From contig BSYQ01000003.1 of NCBI GenBank assembly GCA_030272585.1, positions 5,766,001 to 5,830,000 on the forward strand: a stretch of 64,000 bases of DNA, written 5' to 3'. Source of the stretch: Bryopsis sp. KO-2023. Lineage: Eukaryota; Chlorophyta; Ulvophyceae; Bryopsidales; Bryopsidaceae. Made by a program: the position numbers and the translations under genes. Every line of letters starts with the position of its first letter. Within the stretch, counting starts at the first letter, position 1. A model generated the notes under the pieces. That model had not been told where the DNA came from and did not search any database. It was given only the letters and a program-made list of their open reading frames with translations. This document shows positions 33,201 through 43,678 of the stretch, in pieces.

Positions 33201-33530
33201 CGGTTTGTATGTTTACAAAACTTATGTACACGTTTTCCCAGGGATTTGGTCGTCAAAATTGGTGGCTGGGAAAAGTTGCAGTCTCACTTGGAAGTGATCC
33301 GGAACGTGGCAGCCAAGCATGGGGTGACCTTTCAAACAGTGGCTTTGAGATGGCAAATGGATCAAGGCACTTTTCCTCTTTGTACCATGGGATGGGCTCC
33401 GCACCAATGGAAAAGTTTTGGATATTTGCCAGGAGATGATAAAGTGCCAGGCTTGGACCACCAACTCTTCCATAAGGCGTCGTTTCTTGATGAGCAAGAC
33501 ATGATTGCTTTGGAATTGTTGGCAAAATGA
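30259..33530 (+). CDS. Aldo/keto reductase family protein with degenerate active site
   Basis: Eight exons join in phase: 30259-30459, 30646-30738, 31078-31125, 31221-31307, 31721-31902, 32177-32348, 32631-32995, 33242-33530, giving 478 residues. It is related to the plant NAD(P)-linked oxidoreductases of the At2g27680 type: VPGVPLAPIVAACW, LADAGLSSWD, IFTKFVP, QVYWWDF, KIKAIGLVDF, KGACLGGLVSEK and AAKHGVTFQTVALRWQMDQ. Of the D-Y-K-H catalytic tetrad, Asp167 and Lys219 remain, but the Tyr is Phe172 and the His is Tyr256. Exons 2-4 add 76 acidic and coiled-coil residues between the first strand and the rest of the barrel; exons 2 and 3 have weak acceptors and are the least certain. It is probably a non-catalytic or altered enzyme. 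The N-terminus could target a plastid. Confidence 0.8.
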
Positions 33531-34298
33531 TTGTCTGTAACTCATTGCCTATTCGTAAAAAACAATTATCAAGCCAGAGTTGATCTAGAAAAACTTGACA
33601 AGGTGTTGGAAAAGTGCAGACCCCCAAATGATTGCCTGGGGAAACAGGGTACATCACTGGAAAATCCACCTTGTTCATTTTTTAGGTGAAAAAAACAACA
33701 AATAAAATAAACAGATAAATTCACAAGCTCCACAAAATGAAGAAGTTTTTGGACAACACAAAAAGAGACTCAGATCCACACCGCACCACTTACACAAAAT
33801 GTATCATATATATATTGGTTCAGTCAGCCACGAACCTGTAAGTTTCCCACAGCATTATTTTTTGAAAATAAAAATCCTGGCATCAGCATCCAACAAAATC
33901 CTTTGAAAAAAAAAATGAAATCGTCACCATGAAAAAGCCCCCAAAAAGCATTTTCCACCCTTGAAAGAAAAGAAAAGAAAAAAAATCAAGCCAAAAAAAA
34001 AAAAAAGTTGACGACAAAATAAAAGAAAAATAAATAAAAACAGACATCGTTACTCCCAACGATTTCACTTGCAGCTCAACAACTTTTTTTCTATTTCGAT
34101 TTTTGGTTTCTTTTTTTGCTCCTTTGCAGTTTCGAATAAGATATCGCCTTTCCTTGATGGAAAGAACTCCAGGTCAAGTTTTTCACCCCACACTGGTCAT
34201 CCTAAACAATCGCTTGCACAGGATTCTCAAACACACATACACACACACACACAAAATAACACCTCTTTCCTTCAATTTGCCCACAGCACCCCACCCTT
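33531..34298. other. Intergenic, AT-rich, between convergent genes
   Basis: The aldo/keto reductase (+) and phytocyanin (-) genes end here. The sequence is A-rich at 33870-34060, with a CA microsatellite near 34230-34252. No gene seen. Confidence 0.6.
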
Positions 34299-34739
34299 TC
34301 AACTTCTAACCCAACACGTGAACAGCATCCCTTGCTGGCAATTGTTGCCGACACTATCGGCGAAAACATACGATCCGGGCTCAGTGAAAGTGAACTTGAA
34401 GGTCGTATCCACAGGTGGGTTGAATCCCAGGAAAGTCTCGGTGACGTCCTCCGTGGCGGCAAGCTCTGACGATCCATCGAAATTGCAGTTTTTGCGTCTC
34501 ATCAAGGTCACGGTGTGCGATCCAGCCCAGTTGAAGATGACGCTGTCGCCGACGTTGAGCCCTCCAATATCTTGATACTCTTTAATGGTCCAACCGGAAT
34601 CCCCCCCGATCGTGACCTCATGCTTCCTATCCTCTATCCACTCCCAGGAAGGGGCGTTCGCTCGACTCCCCGTCTGAGCGATCGCACCAACGACCATCGC
34701 AGCGAAGAGCACACATGCTACTGCGAATCGGGAAGCCAT
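34299..34739 (-). CDS. Phytocyanin-like (early-nodulin-like) secreted protein without a complete copper site
   Basis: Intronless, 146 residues. Residues 1-22 are a signal peptide. The rest is a plastocyanin-like domain: VTIGGDSGW, then LNVGDSVIFNW, GSHTV and FTEPGSYVF. The first copper ligand His75, the axial-position Met138 and the disulfide pair Cys85/Cys134 are present. Aligned with plantacyanins, the ligand Cys is Asp128 and the second ligand His is Asn133. The protein therefore should not form a type 1 copper centre, as in early-nodulin-like proteins. There is no C-terminal hydrophobic tail for a GPI anchor. Phytocyanins are best known from streptophytes and act at the cell surface. Confidence 0.85.
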   Translation of the reverse strand: MASRFAVACVLFAAMVVGAIAQTGSRANAPSWEWIEDRKHEVTIGGDSGWTIKEYQDIGGLNVGDSVIFNWAGSHTVTLMRRKNCNFDGSSELAATEDVTETFLGFNPPVDTTFKFTFTEPGSYVFADSVGNNCQQGMLFTCWVRS

Positions 34740-35390
34740 CGTTTAACGCTGGTAGGCTTGTGGAAAGGGTCGATTGATGAAAGAGCCGCCACCTGGTTCG
34801 TCTGTTCAGCGCAGAGTTTTGGGGATGGTGGAGTTTGAGTGGAGATGCACTTAAGAACGAGTCTTTTTCTTGGCTGTGTCTCCACATGATTCGAGTGATG
34901 CCACAGCACACGACGAGCAGTCATTTCGATTCAGTAACACCGATTCCATCCGTTCTTCCGCATCGTCTGATGCTTTGCTTTGGCACAGTGCTGGGGAACT
35001 TTGTGTCTGTCGTGAAAAGACAATCGCACAACGCACCAGAATTGGTTGCAAAAGGCGTGCGTCGACTGAATACTTCCCACAGGAAGAGTCGAAGACATAC
35101 ACGACATGCATTCGGTGGTTTGGTGGGAAAGTGGCACAAACACCATCAGCAGCAAGGATATGCTCCCGAGGAAGAAAAATCGCTTAAAAATGATGAGTTC
35201 GTTGTGTGAAACTACAAAAAAAACTCAAAAACTTAACTCAAAAACTTCACAGTGTGAAACTGCAAAAGAACACGATGCCACCGTGCCCGACATGTGACAA
35301 GCGCACAGAAAGAATAACATCCCTTGGGGGCAGATTCCCTGCTCAGAACCCCCGTCCATCTGACGAACGGGGAGCGTTTGGTTGCTGATC
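34740..35390. other. Divergent intergenic region, phytocyanin / TPR gene
   Basis: 651 bases between two divergent start codons. Several ORFs of 60-124 codons overlap in all frames without domains. It presumably holds both promoters. No TATA box stood out. Confidence 0.5.
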
Positions 35391-36737
35391 ATGGCGGGTA
35401 GAACGTTATGTACTGGACACGGCTTTCAGGGTAGTCTGAGCTTTCCAAAGCTTGGGCGCCGTGTGGCAACGAAATGCCAGACCTCTTCCAGCCGCGCCAG
35501 GTCTGACGACTCTGTCGCGGCCGTCTTGGACGTTTCCCGCCGAGTTACTCTGGCGTTGCCTCTCTTGAGTCTATGGGACCTTCCATCGGTAGCAACGGAG
35601 CTCTCGACTTACCGCAGAGTTGTAGTCACTCCTGAGATCGCCCCTGATCAGTCCAAGTATGACCCGGCCGACCCAGACCTCAGGGCAGCAGCCAGGCTGC
35701 TGCAAGATGCACTGGGTGCCCAAGATGTCCAGCGTGAAGAAAAACTGTGGACAGAAATCATCCAAAAATACGGTGACATGGACAAGAACTGGGTCCCAGA
35801 TTTGGTGGGCAGAGCTTGGGGAAACCGGGGTAATGCTCGTTCGAGAATGGGGAAATTGGACGAGGCTCTGTTAGACTACAACACTTCCATTGATATTTGC
35901 CCTTGGTCTGTGGATCCCGTTCTCAACAGAGGTGTTGTTCTGGAGGCATTGGGTCGATTTGACGATGCGGTGGCTGACTATGAAGCAGTGTTGGCGGTCA
36001 ATCGAAAAGACCCTGGGGCTTGGAACAATTTGGGAAACGCTTATGCTGGAATGGGGAAGTATGAAGAGGCTGCGGAGTATTATGGGAGGGCGGCTGGGTT
36101 GGCTCCTGAGTTTGCATTTGCCAAGGCGAACAGGTGATCTTTTTGGGGGGAATTGTACGGAGGAGGTGGATTAGCTGATCAAATTCAGGCACCGCTGGTT
36201 TACGTTTGGGTCAGCTCCTGGTATCTTGCTGCCATAATCTTTCTTGCCACTGATGTTTTACACTGCGAAAGTTTTTTCGTTTGTCGATTTATCTACGTGT
36301 CGATCGACACCAGGCACCCCATGAATTAATATTTGCTGTTGTGTAACGAAAATGTCCGTATCACCCCAAAGGAGCTGCGATTGTTTTTTTTTCAACCGTT
36401 GAAATGGAATGGAAAAACAACATTTGCCACTCATCCATGATGCAGGTCTGTTGCTTTGTTCGAGCTTGGCCGAGAGAAGGAGGCCGTCAGAAATTTCCGC
36501 ACCCTTCTCAGACGCTACCCTGAATTTCCCGATGTCAGAGCAGCCCTGGTGGCCGCTCTTTGGAAAATGGGGATGGAGGGGGAGGCTGAAACCGAGTGGT
36601 TGAGAGTGGAAGACCCCAGATACAAAGACAGAAATTGGCTGCAGAACGAAAGGAGGTGGCCGCCAAGCTTGGTGAACAGTTTGGACGATTTCTTGAATTT
36701 GAGGGACCCTAATCTCAGGGTGGCAGTGGGGAAATGA
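35391..36737 (+). CDS. Chloroplast TPR protein (thylakoid lumen common family)
   Basis: Two exons, 35391-36133 and 36446-36737, 344 residues. The N-terminus is Ser/Arg-rich followed by a hydrophobic stretch (VTLALPLLSLW) around residues 55-70, the layout of a two-part lumen-targeting signal. After it come tandem TPR units: AWGNRGNARSRMGKLDEALLDY, LNRGVVLEALGRFDDAVADYEA, AWNNLGNAYAGMGKYEEAAEYY, and one after the intron with LFELGREKEAVRNFR. It resembles Arabidopsis At2g37400-type proteins. TPRs mediate protein-protein contacts; the partner is unknown. Confidence 0.85.
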
Positions 36738-37500
36738 TGATTTTTTGGCGGAGCTTGAGCGGTGCAAGGGATTCTTTTCAGACATTGAGGGTGCAGTCTC
36801 GGTATGCATATTGTTTTCTTTCGGATTCTTGTTCATTCTTTTTGGTTTTCTGGGGGAGGTCTTGGAGTACCACTGGTGTGCAGCCTAACTCGAATTTGTC
36901 AATTTTGATTCTTTGTGTGGTAATCGTTGTTGTCCTGGGGTTGGTCTGTCGCATTATTGATCCAAGAGTGTGTTCTACTCTTTTGGTCATTTTTACAGTT
37001 GCTAGGCTTCACCCATAACCTATTTGGCGGAAGGGACTCTATGATTTGAAAGGAAAGAGTTAATGCTGTGGTCTCATAGAACCTGATATAGGAGTATAGC
37101 AGTGTAGGCCCCTGGATGTTGCTGAGTGATCGTTTTTTGTTCAGGTGAGTTCACCAATGTATCACGATAAAGATGTACACAAGTGCCATTTTTCTTCATT
37201 TTTTGCTTGGATCCAGTTTGTTCACCCAATGGAAATTGTGCAAGGCAGTGGGTTGAAAGGCCTATAGATGAACTGCAATCATTCTCAACGTTTGTGGAGG
37301 TGTTTTGGTTTTGTTCGCGATGTCGAGCTCATTCAAGAATTTTGATTTCGCAGGATTCGTGCAGGACAAACGGAACAGCGAACTTGCTGTAGTCGTCATC
37401 GACGACGACTTTCTCTGCGAAGCCGTGACAAAAGGGGATATCAGCCAGCCGAGCGATACAGACCCGAGGTGGTTGGCGATTCGTGACAGACCTCCTTGCG
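36738..37500. other. Intergenic and BBS7 leader, with overlapping upstream ORF
   Basis: 763 bases. An ORF from the ATG at 37320 runs 68 codons to 37526 and overlaps the BBS7 start (37501) in another frame. If it lies in the mRNA it would repress BBS7 translation; if transcription starts downstream it is irrelevant. Confidence 0.45.
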
Positions 37501-40124
37501 ATGGAGTTGGAGCTGCGTCGCAATGACCTCCTCCAAACTGGTCCCTGCGCTCGTGGAACGATGGTGGTTCTGCCTCCGGGATCGAACAAACAACAAAAGA
37601 TCGCGGTGGGGGATTTATCGGGGACCGTGCAGTGTTTTTCCATAAAGAAGGGAGAAGTCGCGGTTTCGTTCAAGACTCTGCCCTCTAGAAACAACGTCAC
37701 CACCGTGATTCTCGGCAAAGGAAAACAGCAGCGCGACAAGATATTCGTGATGGAGGGACACGTGCTTCGTGGCTTCAACAAGAAGGGCAGGGAGTTTTTC
37801 TCGTTCGATACGAACTTGACGGAAAAAGTTGCCGGGCTGGCCATACACGAAACCGACATGTGGGTTTCGGGCGAGTACGTCCACAACCACTTTCACGAAG
37901 CGAAAGAAAAGCATTTTTATATCGCACCCGACCGCATCAACCACTCGGACGTCATACCTGTGACGTACAAGCGGGAATTCAACCCGGTTCTGGCATGTGA
38001 AGACAGAATAATAAGAGTTCTCACTGGATCTGAGGTTTCCAGCCAAATCGCCGTGGAAGCAGCCCCCACCTGTGTGAAATATGTTCTGGATTCTCACGAC
38101 CCCCACAGCCGGCATCCAGACGGGAAAGAGGTCCTGTATGGAACAGAAAACGGAATAGTGGGGCAGCTTTTCATCGAGCCAGACTCCGTCATTTCGAGGG
38201 GGTTTGAGATTCGCAACCCAAAGAAACTGGGGGCTGTGACTGCAATCTATTCCGGGATCGATTTCACCAAGGATGGAGTGAACGATATAGTCGTCGGCAG
38301 AGATGATGGGAATTTAGAGATATACAATTTGGACGAACAAGGAGAGGTGCAGCAAGTGTTTTCCACCCACCTGCCCGAATCCATCAACAGTATAGGGGGA
38401 GGGTACATCACCTCGCCGAATGTTCAAGATTTGGTGGTGCAGACCTTTTCTGGGAAAGTGGTGGCCTACTGTCTGCCAGGGGCTGGCTTGTTTCAACCAG
38501 CGAATGCCATGTTCTCGGCCAAAAAGCAGAGCGCTGCGGACGCTGATGAAGAAGCCAGGAAAGTGTTCGAGCTGAAAATCAGAGACATGGGGGATGAGGT
38601 CAAAATTTTGACGGCACAACTCGAAGACATCAGGTGGGGAGCCCCTGTTGATTTGATATAAGAAAAAGAAAGGTGGAAAGTGGTTGCTAGGAATCTATCA
38701 TAGGATGGGTCGAGAAGTTCTCTGGACAAAAAACTCTCGATTTCAGTTTCTCGACTGTATGTGAGTTTTTAGAGGTGGTTTTGATGCAGGCATCGGCACT
38801 CGATTGCCTCAAAGAATCAGGAACATATCGTGAACACAGTGGATATCACTGTCCGTTCTCGACTGGATGCTGAAGATGGAAGCTGTGTTGTGACCATCGA
38901 GGCCGGAACATCCATTTTCGCAGTAGCTCTGCAATGCAACATCCCGCTGGAACTCCTCGAAACAGAAACGAACATTGCCATTCGCAGCATCACCGAAACC
39001 GGTCCGAAAGACCCCAACCAATTGCTGGCCACGTATCGATGCCAGGACAACACCAGCAGAGTGGAAATCAGATTCAAAGCAAAAGAAGGGAAGGCTGGCG
39101 AACTCCAGATGCTGATTCTCCCCAATGTGGTGCCGAGAATTTGTCAGACGAAGGTGCACAAGATCAAACCCTTGTGTTTGCATCGGAAGCTTCCTGCGGA
39201 GCCCACTGATCTTTCGTCACGGCCGATGGGGGAGGTTACCCTTTCCGGCGATTTCACCCTGGCTGAGGTGCATTCATGGCTGGGGGAGTGCTTGCCAGAT
39301 TCTCCCAGTCGATTGACTGAAGAGCAAGTTACCGTCTGGTACGAAAACACCATCTCAAGGAGCGTTTTGATGTGCCAATATCGAGCCAAAGAAACGAAGT
39401 TTAGGAGCGATTCGGTGTCAGCGTTGGCAATTTTGAGAGAATTCATAACATTGGAAGCTACCAAACATAATCAACGGATATCGATGGGGTTCAACCCCCA
39501 CCTCGAGAGCATGGAGTACAACCTGCAGCTCCTTTGGCCAAAACTGGAATTCTTCAGATCCTTGGAAAGACAAGTCAGTCTCATCGATGCACTGCAGGAG
39601 CTCAAATTGCAGGTGATCGTAATCAGCTATCACAAATTTTGAGAAAGAATCTGTATCCTCGAAGCTCTACTCTCAAAATTTGTTGGGTAATCTGCATCTA
39701 CTGACCTTCAGTTTTTTGGTTAGTGTTCAGGAAGGGGGGAGGGGTTTCAACTAATAGCTCCTCTATGTCTTCCAAGCGTTGGGTGTTGGGGATTGCACTG
39801 CAGTCCAAATTTGACCTTTTCACAACAAGGGTTGGGGTTGAGATTTTGTGGCTTTTGTTTCTTTTGCAGGATGATGATGTCAGCTACTTGTCTGACGACC
39901 TCCTCTCCACCCTAGCAAAAGCTGACCAAATCAAAGAAGAGTTCAAGAGGCAACCCCAACAGCTGCAAAACATGATGGAGTGGTTGAGAAACTTGATGAT
40001 CGACTGGAATCGGCTGAACGGGATGAACATGCAAAAACAACAGCTGAACGAATTGCAACGCATTGCTCAACAACCCACATCAGAATTCAAAGACGTCTTG
40101 AATGTAATGCTGGGAAAGTACTGA
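37501..40124 (+). CDS. BBS7: BBSome subunit BBS7
   Basis: A component of the BBSome coat complex that moves membrane proteins in and out of cilia with intraflagellar transport. Three exons: 37501-38633, 38790-39612, 39870-40124, giving 736 residues (human protein about 715). The start MELELRRNDLLQTG parallels the human MDLILNRMDYLQVG. The N-terminal beta-propeller is seen in KIAVGDLSGTVQCF, LRGFNKKGREFFSF, DRIIRVLTGSEV and VNDIVVGRDDGNLEIY. A coiled coil follows (about residues 350-378). Next is the appendage region with LLATYRCQDNTSRVEIRFK and TCQ..HKIKPLCLH, then FTLAEVHSWL and the helical C-terminus with LIDALQELK. Presence of this gene implies that the organism builds cilia. Confidence 0.95.
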
Positions 40125-41058
40125 GTCCTTTTGTTGTCCCCTTCCTCCAACACAGAATATGGTCCCCAATAGAACAAAAAAAGCAACGAAAGCTGGAACT
40201 CACTCATAGCAGTGTTCTGTAACACCCATCAAGTTTCTCTTAGCAGTACCGGTTTCCTTCCTTACCATTCAGAGAGACTGTACTCCTGACTGACTACCAG
40301 CACGCCTACCATCTGAGTTGGAAACTGCTCAATCTTCTACTGTCAGTCATCATGTCTGCCCAAGTTGTTGCACCACACACAAAGAAACGAAAACTGCGTC
40401 GGGACTGGGTTCCACTTCATGAAAAAGCACATTCATGCTGTTGATAATCAGACAATAGGGGAGTCCTCCTGGTGTCAGACAGCCGCCCCCCCCCTCGTTT
40501 TCAACGAACAAACGAACAAACGTCGAAAAAAAACGCATCAAATGTTTCAACGACTGAGCCACTCCTGAAGACAATTTCGCCCAGACACCATTATACTCAG
40601 AATATTAACCCATTGCTTTGGTGCAATCTATGAAAACAGCTTCTGTGTGAGGGATCAAATAGATTAAGACAAGGATAGAGAGGATTTTTTTTTAATTTAC
40701 AATTTCCAGCAGTGGTGCAAGTTCTCATCCGACAAATCAATTAGAGAAGGATTGTCTATTAATAGATTAGTAAATATATTTGTTTCAGATTCGTTCTTCG
40801 TCAAACAATTTCATAGCAATACACTTTCAGCTACATGCCTCATCGAAAAGAAACGAAAACGTACCACCCAACCAACCGGCGGTTGAAAGTTATGTACCTC
40901 AGACAGGGAAAGTTACAACTGGCCTTGCGCCCAAAATATAAATACCAGTTCTTCGACAAGGATCATCGAAAAGCAACGACTGGTGTGTTGTCTCTGTGCT
41001 CTGTGCGTGCGTTCTTTCTACACTCAAACGACTGTTTTATCTCAACTCTTTCCTCACA
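40125..41058. other. Intergenic, with promoter of the secreted Ala/Cys-rich gene
   Basis: 934 bases without a supported gene. AAGAAACGAAAAC occurs twice (near 40382 and 40848). The right end contains a TATA box at 40937. Confidence 0.55.
40937..40944 (+). promoter_or_regulatory. Candidate TATA box of the secreted Ala/Cys-rich gene
   Basis: TATAAATA lies 115 bases before the ATG at 41059, a normal distance for a short 5' leader. Confidence 0.45.
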
Positions 41059-42481
41059 ATGACGATGAACGCCGCAATTATCTTGGCCTTCCTCGCACTC
41101 GTGGCGCCGCCACAAGCTTTGGCAGGTTCGCAGCACAAGTGCCTTTTTTTTTGTGCGACGTGTGCGCAAGTTGTCGTTTTTCTACTGTGGTTGGGAAGTG
41201 CCGCCTTATAATTGAAATATAATATTTCCATGCGTTTGTCCAGGTCGACGCCTCTACCAGACTTCAACGACATCGTGTCAAGTGTTTGGTTCGGTGAGCC
41301 TCGTGGTAAAGTCCGGGTCGTGCAAGGGCTGGGCCGGGGCGAGTTGCAATGTAAGACCTCTTCTCCTCACCGTCCGCATCATCTCTCGTGAGAATTTCAC
41401 GTTGTTTCTAACTTGTTCAGAAAACCCAAGAAACTCATCGACTTTTCGTGTGTGTGGGGTCGGCAGTCTCTCGCATTCGCGGAATCGGTTCTCGAGAGCG
41501 AAGTCAAGGAAATACTGACAAATGATCTGTGCAACCCCGTGTCGGCGCAAGCTGCAGCAACGGCCGCCGCGACTGCCGTGGCGTCTGTCTATTTCGAGGC
41601 ATTGGCAAAGGTCGGTGCAGCCTGGTTGGGTTTACTGTCAGTTTAATGTTCGTCCCTTTTCGTGCATTGACCTCCTGCTGCGCTCGTGCAGGTCTCCTGT
41701 GACGGCCAGGGCTTTGGATGCGGTTTCAGTGTGGCCCGTGGAGATTCCTTCGCAACTGCATATGCAGAAGCTTTCGCTCGAGCTGTTGCGGTCGCAGCCG
41801 GCGGCGATTCCAGCGCAGTGTGTATGGGAGACCTGACCGCGATAGCGGTGGGATTTGCGAAAGCCGCCGCAGAAGGTAGCACCAGGGCGTGCGTCGAAGG
41901 CAGCGGAACAGCAGAGGCGTTCCGGTTCGAGTTTGTCCTCTCCGCCACAACAGCCATAGCTGACGCCTTGGCGATCGCAACTTCAGAAGTCTGCACAGGT
42001 TCGGCAGTTTCTTGTTCATCTTGTTTCTTGTGTGGCCCTGAGTTGGAAGCAACGTGCGAATGTGTCGCGCGCAGGCGAATTGGGTGCCAACTCCGAATGT
42101 GGAGTCGATGTGGAGGGAAGCTCCACCGCCACCAACATCAACCTCAATGAGGTGGGCGACCCAGCGCCAACGACAAGTGGCGACGGCACCGCTGATTCTG
42201 GCTCCTCCACGACAACGGCCGGCTCCCAGCTCCCAGTTTGCACCACTGTCGCAGAGTACTCGTGCTGCTGGGATGCTCCAGGGTGAGAAGAGTCGCATTG
42301 GGGGTTGTATTTTTCACTGGAAACCGTGTCTGTTTGCATTGGTGAGTAACCTCATTCGTTGGTCATGTTTTTCCCAGATGCGCCAAGAACGGGCTGCGAA
42401 GCGGTGCTTCTTTCGACCCCAACCACAATCTGCTGATCTTCCCCTTGGGATCGTCCGTGCCCCAGTGCTTCTGCTACTAGT
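41059..42481 (+). CDS. Secreted Ala-rich, Cys-rich protein of unknown family
   Basis: Six exons join in phase: 41059-41125, 41244-41350, 41467-41610, 41692-41998, 42073-42282, 42378-42481, giving 312 residues. Residues 1-22 are a signal peptide; the first intron falls at its end. The body alternates Ala-rich amphipathic segments (SAQAAATAAATAV, AYAEAFARAVAVAAGG, TAIAVGFAKAAAEG, TAIADALAIATSEV) with single cysteines. Then comes a Ser/Thr/Gly linker and a Cys-rich tail (YSCCW, GCAKNG, QCFCY). I count 16 cysteines after the signal peptide, an even number that suits disulfides. Base composition is GC-richer than the surroundings. I do not recognise it; a wall, adhesive or matrix protein is a guess. 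The exon 3 acceptor was chosen because the alternative at 41421 leads to an early stop. Confidence 0.75.
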
Positions 42482-42707
42482 ACTAGCACGTTTCTCGACC
42501 AACAACAAATGGAACACCAACCAGAGGATTTTGTATAATTTCGGGCGTACACGAGCATTGTTCATCTCTTTTGTGGAGAAGTGAACTGGGGCAGAATCCA
42601 CTTGAAAAGCAGTGGAAAGCCCTCTTTCTGTTATATTTTGAGCCCTGTTTGTGGGTGGCATGAAAGCACCGTGCATTTGGACCTGACCGGGGCGAGAGCT
42701 GTTTTCC

Positions 42708-42843
42708 TTTCGTGCGTTGGGAGGTGGTGACGTGTGTGGAATCGTTTGTGGTATTTTCGAGAGGGACTTCGGCCGTCGACGGTCCAGAAAGACTTGCAGG
42801 CCTGTATGGCCTAGGCCAATGTAACGGATGCTAACTTGAGAAT
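42708..42843 (-). repeat. Dispersed repeat, intact copy (empty site for element A)
   Basis: The reverse complement aligns with 6811-6928 and continues into 19581-19598 without element A. At the junction it reads GTCACCACCTCCC with a single target copy. Divergence from the other copy is moderate (substitutions and small indels). It contains the palindrome GGCCTAGGCC. The family is unrecognised. Confidence 0.75.
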
Positions 42844-43302
42844 CTGTGTGTTACAACTTTTATTTTTATATTCAGACTGCAATAGAGCCCTTCTGAAGCA
42901 GCCATCTTATTGAGTAAAAACTAAAGTGGAGGTGTTTTTACTGGTCTTGTCCCTTTTCTGGGCGAAACGATTAAATCGTTTAAGTTAATAAGATCATTCT
43001 TTCAAAATATTTTGGAAGAAGCCATTCAATCTCAACCGAAAACGATCTATTGTTTACAACTCAAAGTGTTTTGAAACATGTGCTACGTTCAAGGTGTTTT
43101 TTACTAGTGTAACGTTCTTTTGACTCTCGGTAGGATTTTGGGATTTCATGATTTGGCGTGATCGCACCAATCCAACCACTTTTGCTGTCTTTCTTGTTGG
43201 TGATGAAGATGCACACAAGATCAAATTTTTTGGTGTCCATTTGGCTTACAAAAGATTTCCTGGTGTGGGATCAGTTCAGGAATCTTGGTAAGTCCAGCTT
43301 CC

Positions 43303-43380
43303 CAACGTGGTGATGTGCTATTCATAGCGAAAACCCGTTGTAAAAAAATTCGGACCGAAAAAAAAAAAAAAAAAAAAAAA
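43303..43380 (+). mobile_element. Poly(A)-tailed micro-retroposon with target-site duplication
   Basis: A 55-base body (43303-43357) ends in 23 A residues (43358-43380). It is flanked by direct repeats GTCCAGCTTCC at 43292-43302 and 43381-43391, extendable by two A residues. This is the signature of LINE-driven target-primed insertion of a truncated RNA. The body source is not recognised. Confidence 0.7.
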
Positions 43381-43678
43381 GTCCAGCTTCCACTGGTTGG
43401 CTCACAATAAAGTCGTGAAGGCAGGACTGGCTCAGTCCTGCTTGAGTCGAAACTTCCCTGGTGCTTCCCAGGTGAAGTTTTTTTCTCTAAATCACTTTGT
43501 CTTTATGTTCACAGCAAGAATCTTAATTTTTTGGGGGCCAGGAATCTTATTTTTTAATTGGGATTGAGGACAAATCAATAATCAATCAAGTTTTTCAATC
43601 AGGGAGGGGATGTTCACCCTGCTGTTGCAAACAAGATCACCCAGCCTTCCCAACCCCCCAAAAATTCTCTCCTTGGTT

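Larger units (their letters stand above)
42482..43678. other. Intergenic with dispersed repeat and micro-retroposon
   Basis: About 1.2 kb without a gene. It holds the uninterrupted copy of the dispersed repeat (42708-42843) and a poly(A)-tailed insertion at 43303-43380. Confidence 0.7.

Noticed and set aside
34200..34260. CA, TG, AAT and similar microsatellites here and at 6056, 45905, 55678 and 57599
   Set aside because: Ordinary simple repeats with no link to a feature.
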